From Protea cynaroides (taxonomy: Eukaryota > Streptophyta > Magnoliopsida > Proteales > Proteaceae), in contig CM053265.1 of NCBI GenBank assembly GCA_028583415.1, forward strand, positions 35,690,873-35,754,872: a stretch of DNA of 64,000 bases, in the 5' to 3' direction. How positions within the stretch are numbered: position 1 is the stretch's first letter; the number at the start of each line of letters is the position of its first letter. A program made the translations under genes and the position numbers. Of the stretch, positions 44,687-57,665 are shown piece after piece. Below the pieces are notes generated by a model, which saw only the letters and a program-made list of their open reading frames with translations, ran no database searches and was not told the origin of the DNA.

Positions 44687-45985
44687 TTAGGGTAGAAAAC
44701 CCTAAAATAGAAAGAAAGTAATAATTAGGGTAGAAAACCCTTAAATAGAATAAAATAATAATTAGGGTAGAAAACCCTAAAAAATGAAAATAAAATAATA
44801 ATTAGGGTAGAAAACCCTAAAATGGAATGAAAATAACAATTAGGCTAGAAAACCCTAAAAAATGAAAATAAAATAATAATTAGGGTAGAAAACCCTAAAA
44901 TGGAAAGAAAGTAACATTTAGGGTAGAAAACCCTAAGATGGAAAGAAAATAATAATTAGGGTAGAAAACCCTAAAATGGAAAGAAAGTAACATTTAGGGT
45001 AGAAAACCCTAAGATGGAAAAAAATAATAATTAGGGTAGAAAACCCTAAAATGGAAAGAAAATAATAATTAGGGTAGAAAACCCTAAGATGGAAAGAAAA
45101 TAATAATTAGGGTAGAAAACCCTAAAATGGAAAGAATGTAACAATTAGGGTAGAAAATCCTAAAAAATGAAAATAAAATAACAATTAGAGTAGAAAACCC
45201 TAAAATGGAAAGAATGTAACAATTAGGGTAGAAAACCCTAAAAAATGAAAATAAAATAATAATTAGGGTAGAAAACCCTAAAATGGAAAGAAAGTAACAG
45301 TTAGGGTAGAAAACCCTAAAAAATAGAAATAAAATAATAATTAGGGCAGAAAACTCTAAAATTGAAAGAAAGTAACATTTAGGGAGAAAACCCTAAGATG
45401 GAAAGAAAATAATAATTAGGATAGAAAACCCTAAAATGGAAAGAATGTAACAATTAGGGTAGAGAACCCTAAAAAATGGAAAGAAAATAACAATTAGGGT
45501 AGAAAACCCTAAAATGGAAAGAAAGTAACAGTTAGGGTAGAAAACCCTAAAAAAATGGAAATAAAATAATAATTAGAGTAGAAAACCGTAAAATGGAAAG
45601 AAAGTAACAGTTAAGGTAAAAAATCCTAAAAAATAAAAAATAAAATAACAATTAGGGTAGAAAACCCTAAAAAAATGGAAAGAAAATAATAATTAGGGTA
45701 GAAAACCCTAAAATGGAAAGAAAGTAACATTTAGGGTAGAAAACCCTAAGATGGAAAGAAAATAATAATTAGGGTAGAAAACCCTAAAATGGAAAGAATG
45801 TAACAATTAGGGTAAAAAACCCTAAAATGGAAAGAATGTAACAATTAGGGTAGAAAACCCTAAAAATGGAAATAAAATAATAATTAGGGTAGAAAACCCT
45901 AAAATGGAAAGAAAATAACAATTAGGGTAGAAAACCCTAAAAAATGGAAATAAAATAATAATTAGGGTAGAAAACCCTATATATG
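44687..45985 (+). repeat. Hairpin minisatellite in the 5' LTR of K, about 34 copies of 38 bp
   Basis: The unit is AATTAGGGTAGAAAACCCTA followed by AAATGGAAAGAAAATAAT or variants. TTAGGGT and ACCCTAA in each unit are perfect complements around an AGAAA loop. Some units contain TTTAGGG, the plant telomere heptamer, but it is not in telomeric tandem order. Confidence 0.95.
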
Positions 45986-46394
45986 GAAAGAAATAGCAAT
46001 TAGGATCTTGCCATGCTTAGAAGATAGCATACTAGATCATGCCACATAGACTCTTGCCTTATTTGGAATACATGCCATATTTGAAAGATTTTTAAATAAT
46101 CTTACTGCATGTGAATTTCTTGCCATAAATGTTTTATGTGCCATATTTAGATAGAATATTCTACTTTTGGCAATAACTTATTTTATGCAACACCCTAGTC
46201 AAACTGCCATATCTGCACACTTCTAGAAGACAACCTAGGCGTGGGGACGTGCATTTAGGCACCCACATTCTTGGGAAGGGCATAATGGGAATAATAAAAC
46301 CTTAATAAAGAAAGAGAATTCTTTGCCAAACCTTCCAAAATTAGAATTCAGAATGAAAAGGGTAATTTAAGACGATTTGCCCCTCGACAAACCC

Positions 46395-47470
46395 TAAACC
46401 TAGAATAGGTTCTAAACCCTAAACCTAGAATAGATTCTCAATCATTAACCTAGAACGGGTTATCCAGTTTGAACTACGTGGATTCTGATTCCTAGGGCAA
46501 ACCCTAGGATACGTAGGCTATTTGGGAGAATCCCAAATTCAGATCCACACCTTAGTCCACTCGGACTATCCATAGATCCACTAGGATATCCATTCCCATT
46601 TCAACCCAGAAGCCCGAACTACACGGATTCTGATTCCTAGGGCAAACCCTAGGATACGTAGGCCATTTGGGAGAAACCCAAATTCGGATCCACAATTTAG
46701 TCCTCTCGGACTATACATAGATCCACTAGGATATCCCCCATATTTTAACCCAAATAGGGTTATCCATACCTTAGTCCATTCGGACTATCCATAGATCCAC
46801 TAGGATACTCAACCACTTCAACCAAGAGTCCCGAACTACGCGGATTCTGATTCCTAGGGCAAACCCTAGGATACGTAGGCCATTTGGGAGAATCCCAAAT
46901 TCGGATCCACACCTTAGTCCACTCGGACTATCCATAGATCCACTAGGATATGTATCCATATTCCAACCCAAAAGGGGTTATCCAAACCTTAGTCCACTTG
47001 GATTATCCATAGATCCACTAGGATATCCACCCGTCATTCCCGAACTACGCGGATTCTGATTCCTAGGGCAAACCCTAGGATACGTAGGCCATTTGGGAGA
47101 AACCCAAATTCGGATCCACACCTTAGTCCACTTGGACTATCCATAGATCCACTAGGATATTTATCCAAACTTTAGTCCACTTGGACTATCCATAGATCCA
47201 CTAGGATATTTTTCCACACCTTAGTCCACTTGGACTATCCATAGATCCACTAGGATATTTATCCACACCTTAGTCCACTTGGACTATCCATAGATCCACT
47301 AGGATATTTATCCAAACTTTCGTCCACTTGGACTATCCATAGATCCACTAGGATATTTATCCACATCTTAGTCCACTTGGACTATCCATAGATCCACTAG
47401 GACATTATCCACATTCGAACCCAAATAGGGTTATCCTTAGATCCACTAGGACTATCTATCAGTCCACATG
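46395..47470 (+). repeat. Second array in the 5' LTR of K (49-bp unit and longer composite units)
   Basis: The 49-bp unit contains TTAGTCCACTTGGACTATCC and ATAGATCCACTAGGATATTT; it is best seen at 47100-47400. Left of it (46450-47160) the unit alternates with a longer block starting GAACTACGCGGATTCTGATT and containing CCTAGGGCAAACCCTAGG and ATACGTAGGCCATTTGGGAG, about five times. Several segments are palindromic (AGTCC...GGACT). Confidence 0.92.
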
Positions 47471-47934
47471 GACTATCCAGATCCTAACCCATAGGATTTC
47501 TCAGCCTTTCAAGCATAAACTTCAACTTGAACAAAGAACTTAATCATGCACAAGCATAAATCACATCCATAAACTTTAATCACACCTGAACTACGATGGT
47601 GAACCTGATTTTCGGAATAATTCCGTGATACGTAGCAATCTGATGGATACAGATTCGGTTCAATGATATCAAACCACTTGGTTTGGTTTAATTTAATAAA
47701 TAGAGTCTAGCATAGGAAAGGTATAGGAGACCGATTTTGATCGGGCGGTTTGGGTGCCTAACCCCTTCCCATAACCATAACCTGACACTTACCCAATCTC
47801 TGATGGACTAGAATTCCAATCTAAGGGTCATGAGTCAATCGAAGTCTTACCTTGGGGTGAGATTTCACATTTCTAAGGTCCTAGACCTAAATCTAGGTGG
47901 CGACTTCAAAAGATTTCCATCTTTGTCCTCACAG

Positions 47935-47952
47935 TGGCGACTCCGCTGGGGA
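47935..47952 (+). other. Primer binding site of element K (tRNA-Arg)
   Basis: TGGCGACTCCGCTGGGGA lies one base after the LTR end. It is complementary to the 3' end of plant tRNA-Arg(ACG) as I recall that sequence. The match supports the Tat/Ogre assignment. Confidence 0.82.
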
Positions 47953-49150
47953 TATAAATGTCAAACTCCTAAATGAGAACTTTCCTTGTGTGAATTGGAT
48001 GCTAGATTTCAGGATACTATATTTATGCTTGTGTATTATTGCTTTGGGTGGAATGGGTTCAGTCACACATTCGTGTGAGTAGCCGAACCGGGTCCCATGC
48101 ATATGGGGCAGCCCGCTAGGAGAAACACACAGCCTTGGCCTGTACTTTGTGAGACCACGACCGGTGAGCAGCCTCTAACGAGCGTTTCTTGGGTCCGCCT
48201 GGGAATGCGTTATGCTACTCCTTGTCACTTGGATCCTTGCAACATAGCATATAAAGGGATTGGGGGCCCATTATTCATCGAGCATTCGGTGATAGGTTAC
48301 CCCATCCTCGTCAAGGTGGCCTTTTCTGTCCTAACCCAGATTGTAGCCCAATGTTTGTTGTTTTTTTGGTTCATCCCTGAACCGACCCGGTAAAATCGGC
48401 TTAACCATGACATCCATGTTTGAGACGTCGAAGTTCTACCTGTTTTGTCCTCGATTGGTCAACATGTTAGAATCTACACGATGAGCATCTTGAACTCTCA
48501 CCCATTGGGAGTATGAGGTATGTATACACCTGTTCTACATCATAGTAGACGGTCACTATACACCCTCCATTAAGTAAGCTCGATGTGTCGAATCTCTCAT
48601 TGTTAACACGTCGATTTCAAAAAACAAGTAGAAAATCCCTGTCAAGACTTAGATACCATGGTCAAGAAGAAATTTACTAGTTTGTTCATCTATGAACCGC
48701 TTTTGCTAATCATCCCTAATAAGGACGACAGATTAATATATCTATTTCAATTTCATCGAATTCGGTAATCCAATTGGCCAGACCTTGGTACCACTGATTA
48801 TCCATTTTGGAATCATGAGGTCCCAAGACTGAACACATGGCTTAATCAAATTCAATTAAATTGACTTGGATAATGCTTACCCAATTGCCCTTATGAGGGA
48901 TCTAACTCTTGTTTGGTTGAGTCATCCTTGATTGTGCATGTGACTTCTTCCACTCCTCTAGATGTCTAGAATCTCAATATTCCTCCATTGGATTTCAATG
49001 CCTTTGGAAAAGAGAATCAAACTGCAGCTATATCCACCCTTTTAGGGTGAGAGGCCCCTACAATTAGGGAATTGTCTTGATCTCCCATCTTGAGATCCAT
49101 CCATATTATCTTTCCAAATGAATCAATGGAAGTCATGAATCTAGATCTTG
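47953..49150 (+). other. Leader region of element K, no supported gene
   Basis: It follows the primer site. Frames of 61 and 98 codons (47897-48082, 48097-48393) have no recognisable domain and are not kept in G. It may contain packaging or dimerisation signals that let a non-coding RNA be mobilised, by analogy with other non-autonomous elements. Confidence 0.4.
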
Positions 49151-50690
49151 ATTGAACATCAAATTTTATAAGAAATAAGGAAAGATTCAGCCCCTAGGCA
49201 AATCCAATCATACTTCTCAATTTATCTCATAATTAAGGAAAGATTTAATCCCTAGGAAAATCAAATCATCATTCTCTATTCACCCTAGAATTAAGGAAAG
49301 ATTCAGCCCCTAGGCAAATCCAATCAAGAAGGAAAGATTCAGCCCCTAGGCAAATCCAATCATAATTCTCAATGTACCTCAGAATTAAGCCCCTAGGCAA
49401 ATCCAATCATAGTTCTCGATTCATCTCTGAATTATGAAAAGATTCAGCCCCTAGGCAAATCCAATCATAGTTCTCAATGTACCTCAGAATTAAGGAAAGA
49501 CTCAGCCCCTAGGCAAATCCAATCATAGTTCTTGATTCACCTTTGAATTAAGGAAAGATTCAGCCCCTAGGCAAATCCAATCACTGTTCTCAATTCATCT
49601 CAAAATTAAGGAAAGATTTAATCCATAGGCAAATCAAATCATCATTCTCCATTCACCTCTGAAATAAGGAAAGATCCAGCCCCTAGGCAAATCCATCATT
49701 GTTCCCTATTCACCTTTGAATTAAGGAAAGGTTCAGCCCCTAGGCAGGTCCAATCATCATTTCGGTTCATCCAGAATTAAGGAAAGATTCAGCCCCTAGG
49801 CAGATTCAATCACATTCAGTTCATCTCAGTATCAAAGAAATATTCGGCCCCAGATTCAATCACCATTTCTGGTTCATCTCAGAACTGAAGAAAGGTTCAG
49901 CCCCTAGGCAGGTCTAATCATCATTTCGGTTCATCTAGAATTAAGGAAAGATTCAGCCCCTAGGCAGATTCAATTACATCCAGTTCATCTCAGAATCAAA
50001 AAAATATTCAGCCCCTAGGCAGGTCCAATCACCATTTCTGGTTCATCCCAGAACTAAAGGAAAGATTCAGCCCCTAGGTAGGTCCAATCATCATTTCGGT
50101 TCATCCAGAATTAAGGAAAGATTCAGCCTCTAGGCAGATTCAATCACATCCAGTTCATCTCATAATCAAAGAAATATTCAGCCCCAGATTTTACCATCAT
50201 TTCTGGTTCATCTCAGAACTGAAGAAAGGTTTAACCCCTAGGCAGGTTCAATTATCATTCCCTGATCATGTTAAAATGAAGAAGGCATTCAGCCCCTAGG
50301 CTTTTTCACCCTTCACCTCCTGTTTAAGTTCTGATTCATGTTGGAACTAAGAAGAGTTCCATTCATCTGAATTTATTTAGCCCCTAGGCTTGTCCAACCA
50401 TCAACTTTGGTTCAGGTTCAGATTCATGTTGGAATTAAGAAGAGTCTCATTCATCTGAATTTATTTAGCCACTAGGCTTATCCAACCATCAACTGTGGTT
50501 CAAGTTCTGATTCATGTTGGAACTAAGAAGAGTTCCATTCATTTGAATTTAATCAGCCCCTAGGCTTGTCCAACCGTCAACTCCAGTTCAGGTTCTGATT
50601 CATGTCAGAACTAAGAAAGGTTCCATTCATATGAACTCAATGTGAGCATGAGTTAGCCCCTAGGCCTGTTCAATCATTACCTTTGGTCGA
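49150..50690 (+). repeat. Interior array 1 of K: TTCAGCCCCTAGGCAAATCC unit
   Basis: About 18 copies of a ~58-bp unit (AAGGAAAGATTCAGCCCCTA, then GGCAAATCCAATCAT and a TTCTCAATTCACCTCAGAAT half) up to about 50290, followed by four copies of a longer ~88-bp variant with TTTAGCCCCTAGGCTTGTCC and GATTCATGTTGGAACTAAGA. Confidence 0.93.
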
Positions 50691-50739
50691 TGTTCCACTT
50701 CATAAAGGAATCAAAGAGAATTTCAGTCATTCCATCATC

Positions 50740-51110
50740 TCTAGCAATTAGAGTCCAATCCATGATTGTCATCCTTGGCCTCTATCAATCGGAGCCCAAC
50801 TCAAGCAATCCTTGCCTCTAGCAACTAGAGCCCAGTCCATGACTATCAATATTGATCTCTATTAATTAGAGATCAACTCAAAGTCAATCTTGATCTCTAT
50901 CAATCAGAGATCAACTCAAAGTCAATCTGGATCTCTATCAATCAGAGACCAATTCAAAGTCAATCTTGATCTCTATCAATCAGAGACCAATTCAAAGTCA
51001 ATCTTGATCTCCATCAATCGGAGACCAGTTCAAAGTCAATCTTGATCTCTATCAATCGGAGACCGATTCAAAATCAATCTCTGGCTCTATCAATTAGAGC
51101 CCGATCTATG
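50740..51110 (+). repeat. Interior array 2 of K: 38-39-bp unit
   Basis: About eight copies of TCTTGATCTCTATCAATCAG followed by AGACCAATTCAAAGTCAA. ATCTCT...AGAGAT within each unit can pair. Confidence 0.9.
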
Positions 51111-51379
51111 TCCATCGTAGCCCAGTGCTACAAGTTAGGATCGCTCGTCAGGAATGACGAATGAGAAGCATTCCTCATTGCCTGTCAATAAAGATCAGTT
51201 CTAGATTCTGGAGTCATCAGAAATCATGAACCTTCAGCTATAGTAGTGCTATTCCATCATGGGCATTTCTGCCCCATTGGCCAAGGAAATGTTTGAATCC
51301 GAAGAGTTGCCCTCACATTTCTCATTATTCAAAGAGAGGGAATGGAATTTCCCGAGCAGTAGGGTAGACCAAAGATGAG

Positions 51380-51800
51380 ATCTAATGTGCCCCAGGCTAG
51401 GATAAGAACCAGAATCACGGCTAGGGAATGGTCCAATGATGAAGCCCCGAGCCCTAAGTGGGGCATGAACCAGATTGACCTTGGACCCAAATTGAATGCA
51501 GTCTAATGAGGAAAGCCATTATGCCCTAAACTGGGGCATGGACCAAATTGACCTTAGACCCAAATTGAGAGTGATCTAACAAAGAAATCCATTAAACCCC
51601 CCAAGCCAAGGTATAAATTAGTCCAATCTTGGATTCAAAATGGTGTAGTGCAATGGCGATACCCCTTGCTCCATAAGCTGGGGCATAAGCTAGAATGATT
51701 TTGAACTCAACTAGAAGTGGTCCATTGATGAATCCATCAAACCCCAAACTGAGGCATGAACCAGAGTAACCTTGAGCTTAAAAAGCAATAGTCCGGTTTT
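51380..51800 (+). repeat. Interior array 3 of K: GGGGCATGAACCAGATTGACC unit
   Basis: About six degenerate copies of a ~70-bp unit containing AAACTGGGGCATGAACCAGA and TTGACCTTGGACCCAAATTGA. Related copies occur in element G (33690-33900). Confidence 0.85.
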
Positions 51801-52548
51801 GAATGGATCCCAAACTGAAAAAAAAAAGATGGAAAAGGTAGGTATCTTGCACCTATTGATACAGGGGCATGATGAGTCCTGCTATTAGAGATCTGAAGGA
51901 AGACTTATTCCCACAACGACTGAAGGTGGTCGTCGAAGGCGTTATGCCCAACTGGAGCCGCTTGGACGAACTAGTTGTTTCAACTTTCTATTATCGGTAT
52001 TCGAAAGGTCATCCATGTTTGGGTCCAAGATTGATATGCTTGTTGACAAGTCCAGTCCAATCCACCCTGTAAGTAAAAGAAAATCATCCCATTTGGGATT
52101 TCAATCTCTCTGTGCTTTGTCTCTTCCATACATTTCCTTCCAGTTTCATACATCCTCTTATTCTACGTGCGCAGTCAATTCTGACTCTAAAGATGATTGA
52201 AACGATGAGTCATCCCCTGAACTTCTACGCCACCCGGCCTCTTGAGAAAGAAAGGTCCAACCCGTCTGGGAAAGCTTTAAATGATCAATCGGGAGACACA
52301 AGAGTAGTCTCAAGAAACATGTATTGGAGAAGCTACCAGTTGTTCTATCTTTGAAAAGATTCCAAGGAAAGCATTACATAATAACAGATCATATCAACAG
52401 GTCAGCCAATCAGTACAAATGAGTGGAGGACAGATGTGCCACCAAGAAGATGGAAATACCAAAGTTCTTACAAAGTACATCATCTGCAAGCAAGAGATAC
52501 ATGATGAATGATCAATCTCAAAATCAAAGAATGAGGTCATTGGGATAC

Positions 52549-52583
<35 letters not shown>

Positions 52584-55500
52584 AAAAAGAAAATTCAAGC
52601 CTATGTTTTATCTACATCAATAATGGGAAGGCAGTCACATCAGATAGAAGGTGATGATTAACTTCCAGAGGATAGCATACGGATTCACCATTCAGATAAA
52701 ATCAGATACTATATGAGCAGTCACAAATGCTCATAATGTTTACAGAAGATCAGAGTGTTAGTTGGGGCAAAGACGTTCTATTTGATTGGAAATGTTTGGA
52801 AGAAGAAGATTCAAATCCAATATTGAAAGTCAGGGTTCAATTTCGCGATCAAGCGAAGCACTGCATTATGTGGCCTTCACATCCAAAAAAAAAAAAGAAA
52901 AAAGAAAAAAAGAAAAAAGAAAAAAAAAAGAGAAGAAAAGAAAATAGCAAGATGTTGAATGGCATTAGAGCTCGACAAGAGGGGCCAATTGTCCCTCTCA
53001 CTTCAAGAAGATTGGTAATTTCAATCAAAGCCTGATAGCAAGTTCGATCGTTCTTCAAGATTCACAGCATGTTGGACCGGACTTTTGATTTAGGCCAATT
53101 ACATCCCGCCTTTACAGGAGATGATCTCATCACTTCTTCATCATCAGAGAAACATTTCTCATCGGCATTAGACTCTCTCTCCCGTCTATCAATCTGACGG
53201 CTTTCTAAGGAGTCTCTATCACAAGCCCTTCTTTTGATTATCAATTTTTATGGCATTGTATCTCATGATCATGTCATCATTTTATGTACAAATTCATGAA
53301 TCTGGCTGGAACTCTCATCTGTCTTTCATTACATCCGACGGCTTCCCAAGATTCCTATAAGCCCTTCATTTCTCAAGCCAATAAAATGGGATCTTCTTGG
53401 TAAGATAAATCCATTCTACATAAATAACCAAACACTCTCCCAATGGTAGACCCATGTGGACAGTTCACATCAGTCCTTTTGGACCTTCAACATCAATACT
53501 TGTCAACAAACCTAAAGGTTTCAGGCCCAGATATGATCGTGACTGATTCAGAATCTCGATATAGCTTGTTGGGACACGTGTTCCATCTGAACATCTCCAA
53601 GAAAGGAAAACATAATTTGGCACCATTTTTAATTTTGGTGTGGGACTGCATTTCCCTAAGATCGCTTTTAGTGATGATTCAAATAGCTGCCCGCCTATCA
53701 ATACGTGTAGGTGTCAACTTAAACAGTGGGGCAAGGCTACCCATTTGCCATGAAAGTCATGCCATTCAGATTTCCCCTAAGGGTTTCAGTCCATTGGATA
53801 GGACCATAATTTTGACAATATCCTCACCATATCAGGACTCTTTATTCAACCCAAGATGGGGTTTGCAAAAAGAAGAAAATGAAAAAAATAATAAAGGGAA
53901 GAAAAGAAACCTCAGCAAGGAAAGGCAACCCGAGAAACCTCAATGGGCAACCCATAATACCCTAGTGGGGATAGGTGACCTGATGCAACCCTAAAGCATT
54001 GACCTCATTGACCCTTCATAGAAAAATTCAGTGGTTCATGTAGACAAGTGTCATACCAGTCTACCCTCCATAAGGAAAGGAACCCCTCTTGCTCTCCAGT
54101 GAATCATACTCGGAGGAGTTGAACAAACCATCACCTTCCGGGCTCCATAGCATTGCCTTTCAACATAATTCTATTTTCAAATCCTTTGGTCATGTTAGGG
54201 AGAGAGAAAATTCTCATGGCCTGGTTACGGATGTAGCCAAATTCATCAAATCATCAGCCCCCTCATTTTTTGAGATTCAAGAAGGGTTTATCTAAGAAAT
54301 CATTTTCTGCAATCAATCTGTCAATCTTCCCTTGACCTTGGAAGCATGGTCAAATTCTTGATGCAATCCAGATTCAATCTAGTTCCAACTTTGTTAGGTT
54401 GCTCGTTTCCTTCTATAGTAGCGGTCTGTCACAACATGCAGACACTGGGGCATAGATATACCCTATGTAGAGGAATTGAACTTGATCATAAGGATCCATT
54501 GTCTAGTCTGAAGTCACTACATTCCTACAGAAGTAGGTCCGTCCAAGTTGGTTTTTCCCAATTTCTCAATCCTCTCAATCATGTTGATAAAGAAAATCCA
54601 ATGTGGTTACTCACCTGTTAGGATTTGATCACCAAATTCTCTGAAGGAACACTTCGAATCCTTTGCGCCTCATGCCTACTTTGGGGCCAGGGTTCATTCA
54701 TCTTTCAAAATTGGCACAACAATGTTGCAAAGCCCTGAGCTTTTCATGAGCCTAGATCAAGGGCCAAACCCATGTCACATTTCATCGCCGCTTGGCTATT
54801 CTACCAATTTGGTCTACCATAATGCACAGTCAAAGAACTTAGTTGACCAGATGCCCCTCGACAGTCTAACACCAAGGTCAATCAATAAAATCACTTTAGT
54901 TAGAGACTGTCAAGCTCCCCTCATTCTTGTCCAAAATCCTCGCTAGAGTTTCTTTTAATCCAAAATCCAACAACACCAATGTTGGCTGAAGAAAATCATC
55001 ACCTTCAAATTACATGGAACCCTTCAAAGGGAGCAACCAAGTTATCACTATCGTGCTGAAATTGAGTCAAACTTTCAGTACCAGGTCATAAATGGAAAAT
55101 TTCAAATCTAGGTATCATGCCAGCGAAGTCCATGACACCATTTCCATCGATGTCATGTGTTGTGCCTTCACCAATAAAGCAGGAGCAAAAAACTCAAAAA
55201 ACTGCCAAGGAATTCACCATCATTTCAAATATGTCCAGCACTCTATAGGTTCAAAGTCAATAGACTTCCAAGATGGGTCGGATTCTAACCCTAAAGGTTC
55301 AAAATCAACAAAACCTTCCTGTTTGGGTCACTTTCGAGCATCCTAAAGGTTCAAAGCAACAAAGCTACTTAAGAGGACATTCTAGTTTCCATTCCAGAAG
55401 GTTCATAGCCATAGAGCTTCCAAGAAGGATATTCCAATTTTCAACCCCGAAGGTCCAAAGTTGGTAGAAACTTCAAAGAAGAGTCATTCAATATCACCCT

Positions 55501-55715
55501 ATAAGTGATCTTCTGAGTTCCTGTTCATTTCAGAATCAATAGCAAATTCCTCACCCTAAAAGTGATATTTTGAGTTCTTGCTCAATTCATAATCAAATGT
55601 AGAGCCCTAGCTCATTCAAAGTTCAAATCAATCTCAAAACCTCAATCAAAAGAGCCTCAGTTCAATCAAAGAGAAGACATCAAGTCTTCCATCCAAACAA
55701 ATCAAATCCGAGACC
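51801..55715 (+). other. Non-repetitive interior of K, no supported gene
   Basis: Bases 51840-52280 are alignable with 34000-34380 of G, so this part is old in the family. Two A-rich tracts (52550-52590, 52885-52940) occur. The longest frame (53443-53994, 183 codons) shows no gag, pol or other domain that I recognise; neighbouring frames are short and overlapping. Around 55190-55480 a loose repeat with AAAGGTTCAAAGTC occurs. It may be decayed coding sequence beyond recognition. Confidence 0.5.
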
Positions 55716-56165
55716 AAGCTCATGCAATCAGCCTTGTATTCACAGCCTAGCTCCATACAAGAAGAGGTTTATCAGCCTACAAATGGATCAAGCCGGGTCC
55801 AAGCCCGCACATGCCTTCCATTGAGTTCCACCTCAGCAAGAAGAGGTTCCCAGCCTACAAATGAGCCTTGTATTTACAGCCTAGCTTCATACAAGAAGAG
55901 GTTTATCAGCCTACAAATGGATCAAGCTGGGTCCAAGCCCGCACATACCTTGCATCATGAGTCACCCCAGCAAGAAGAGGTTCCCAGTCTACAAATGAGC
56001 CTTGTATTCACAGCCTAGCTCCGTACAAGAAGAGGTTTATCAGCCTATAAATGGATCAAGCCGGGTTCAAGCCCGCAAGTACCTTGCATCATGAGTCACC
56101 TCAGCAAGAAGAGGTTCCCAGCCTACAAATGAGCCTTGTATTCACAGCCTAGCTTCATACAAGAA
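55716..56165 (+). repeat. Interior array 4 of K: 133-bp unit, about 3.3 copies
   Basis: Units begin GCCTTGTATTCACAGCCTAG at 55732, 55866, 55998 and 56132, and contain AAGAAGAGGTTTATCAGCCT and GTCCAAGCCCGCACAT. Confidence 0.95.
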
Positions 56166-56362
56166 GAGCACTCACCAATCTTCCAAGAAGAGAAAACCTT
56201 ATTACCAGTCGAACTACGTTCTGGGCTTGATTTCTAGGACACCCTTAGAATACGTAGGCAGTTTAGGAAGAATTACCCTAAGTGCAGCCATATAAAAAAT
56301 ATCACTCATACCCCAAAAATGTGGTTCTTTTATCTTTAGCCTTCAACTTATAACAATCTCGG

Positions 56363-56377
56363 CTAAAGAGGGGCATC
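56363..56377 (+). other. Polypurine tract of element K
   Basis: CTAAAGAGGGGCATC lies directly before the 3' LTR start TGTAAGC. The AAAGAGGGG run is the likely plus-strand primer. Confidence 0.8.
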
Positions 56378-57589
56378 TGTAAGCACCCCATTTTTGTCAC
56401 CCTCGGCATAAGTGAACCAATATGGCAGGTTTCTGACCTTTAACCCAAAAATTTGTGATTTTTCACTGATCCCCACAGTAGGGTCATGGTCTATTATCTG
56501 CATAGATGCATAGGTCATGGAATTATCTTCGAAATGAGACCAGAATTGCTCAATTCCGATATCAAATGAGGAAGATATGACAATTTTAGTCGGATGATAC
56601 ATATAAGGGAGGTTTCTGAAATTATTATAAATAATCCCAGGGGCCTTCATGCAAATTATCCTAAGTCGGATCGTTTGAATTTCAAATCATCATATCTTGA
56701 TCACCCGACATCGGATTCAGATGATTCCAAGACTATTATTCTTCATTCATGATGTTCTACAAAGTGGACGTAAAATCCCGGGTAGAAGTCACCAGTGGGT
56801 CCCATGCAAACTTGCATGCAAAATGATCGTTAGAACTTCAAAGCTTCATATATTTCCCGTTCTACATCTGATTCAGATGATTCCAAGACCATTATTCTTC
56901 ATTCATGATGTTCTACAAAGTGGACGTAAAAAATCCCGGGTAGAAGTCACCAGTGGGTCCCATGCAAACTTGCATGCAAAATGATCATTAGAACTTCAAA
57001 GCTTCATATCTTTCCCGTTCTACATCGGATTCAGATGATTCCAAGACCATTATTCTTCATTCATGATGTTCTACAAAGTGAACGTAAAAAATCCCGGGTA
57101 GAAGTCACCAGTGGGTCCCATGCAAGCTTGCATGCAAAATTATCGTCAGAATTTCAAAGCTGCATATCTTTTCCGTTCTACATCGGATTCAGGTGATTCC
57201 AGTCTCATTATGTTCCATTTCTAGTGCTCTACAAAGTGGACGTAAAATATTTCCGATAAAAGCCTCCGAGGATCTCATGCAGAATGGTCAGCCAAATTAT
57301 CGATAATTGGTCCGCTTAAACTTCAAAAATTCATAAGTTGACCATTTTACTTCCAAATGAGGTGATTCAAGTTCCTATATTCCTCATTTTTAATGTTCTA
57401 CAAAATGAACGCAAAAAATTTAGAATAGAGGCCATCGGAAAATTCCATGCGGGATGACAGCGGAAATGACCCATGAAATGACAAGGAGAGAAAACCCAGT
57501 TAATTCCATATCAGTTGTCAACCTAAGTCAGTCTCAACCCATTTCGAATCAGTTCATCTATGTGCATAATATTTATATATTATATATTG

Positions 57590-57665
<76 letters not shown>

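Larger units (their letters stand above)
41611..47933 (+). repeat. 5' LTR of element K (6.32 kb)
   Basis: In order: four to five tandem copies of a ~135-bp block with ATTCTTCATTCATGATGTTCT and GTAGAAGTCACCAGTGGGTC (about 41930-42480); a TA microsatellite; an A/G-rich tract; a GTAAG donor-like site; a C-rich stretch; an array with GATCTTGGCCACATGAT (44110-44515); a hairpin minisatellite (44687-45985); a second array (46395-47470); and the 3' end with GGTTTGGGTGCCTAACCCC and ACCTAAATCTAGGTGGCGAC. Confidence 0.93.

Noticed and set aside
44687..45985. Interstitial telomere repeat or CRISPR-like array
   Set aside because: TTTAGGG appears once per 38-bp unit and is paired with an inverted copy, so it is not telomeric tandem. 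Units have no unique spacers, and the context is a plant LTR, not a CRISPR locus.
47897..48393. Two short frames just after the K primer site that could be a gag start
   Set aside because: The first begins inside the LTR; neither shows gag motifs, and the frame is not continued downstream.
53443..53994. 183-codon frame in the interior of K
   Set aside because: No recognisable motif, no partner in element G, and base use like the surrounding non-coding DNA. Kept only as unassigned sequence; a profile search would settle it.
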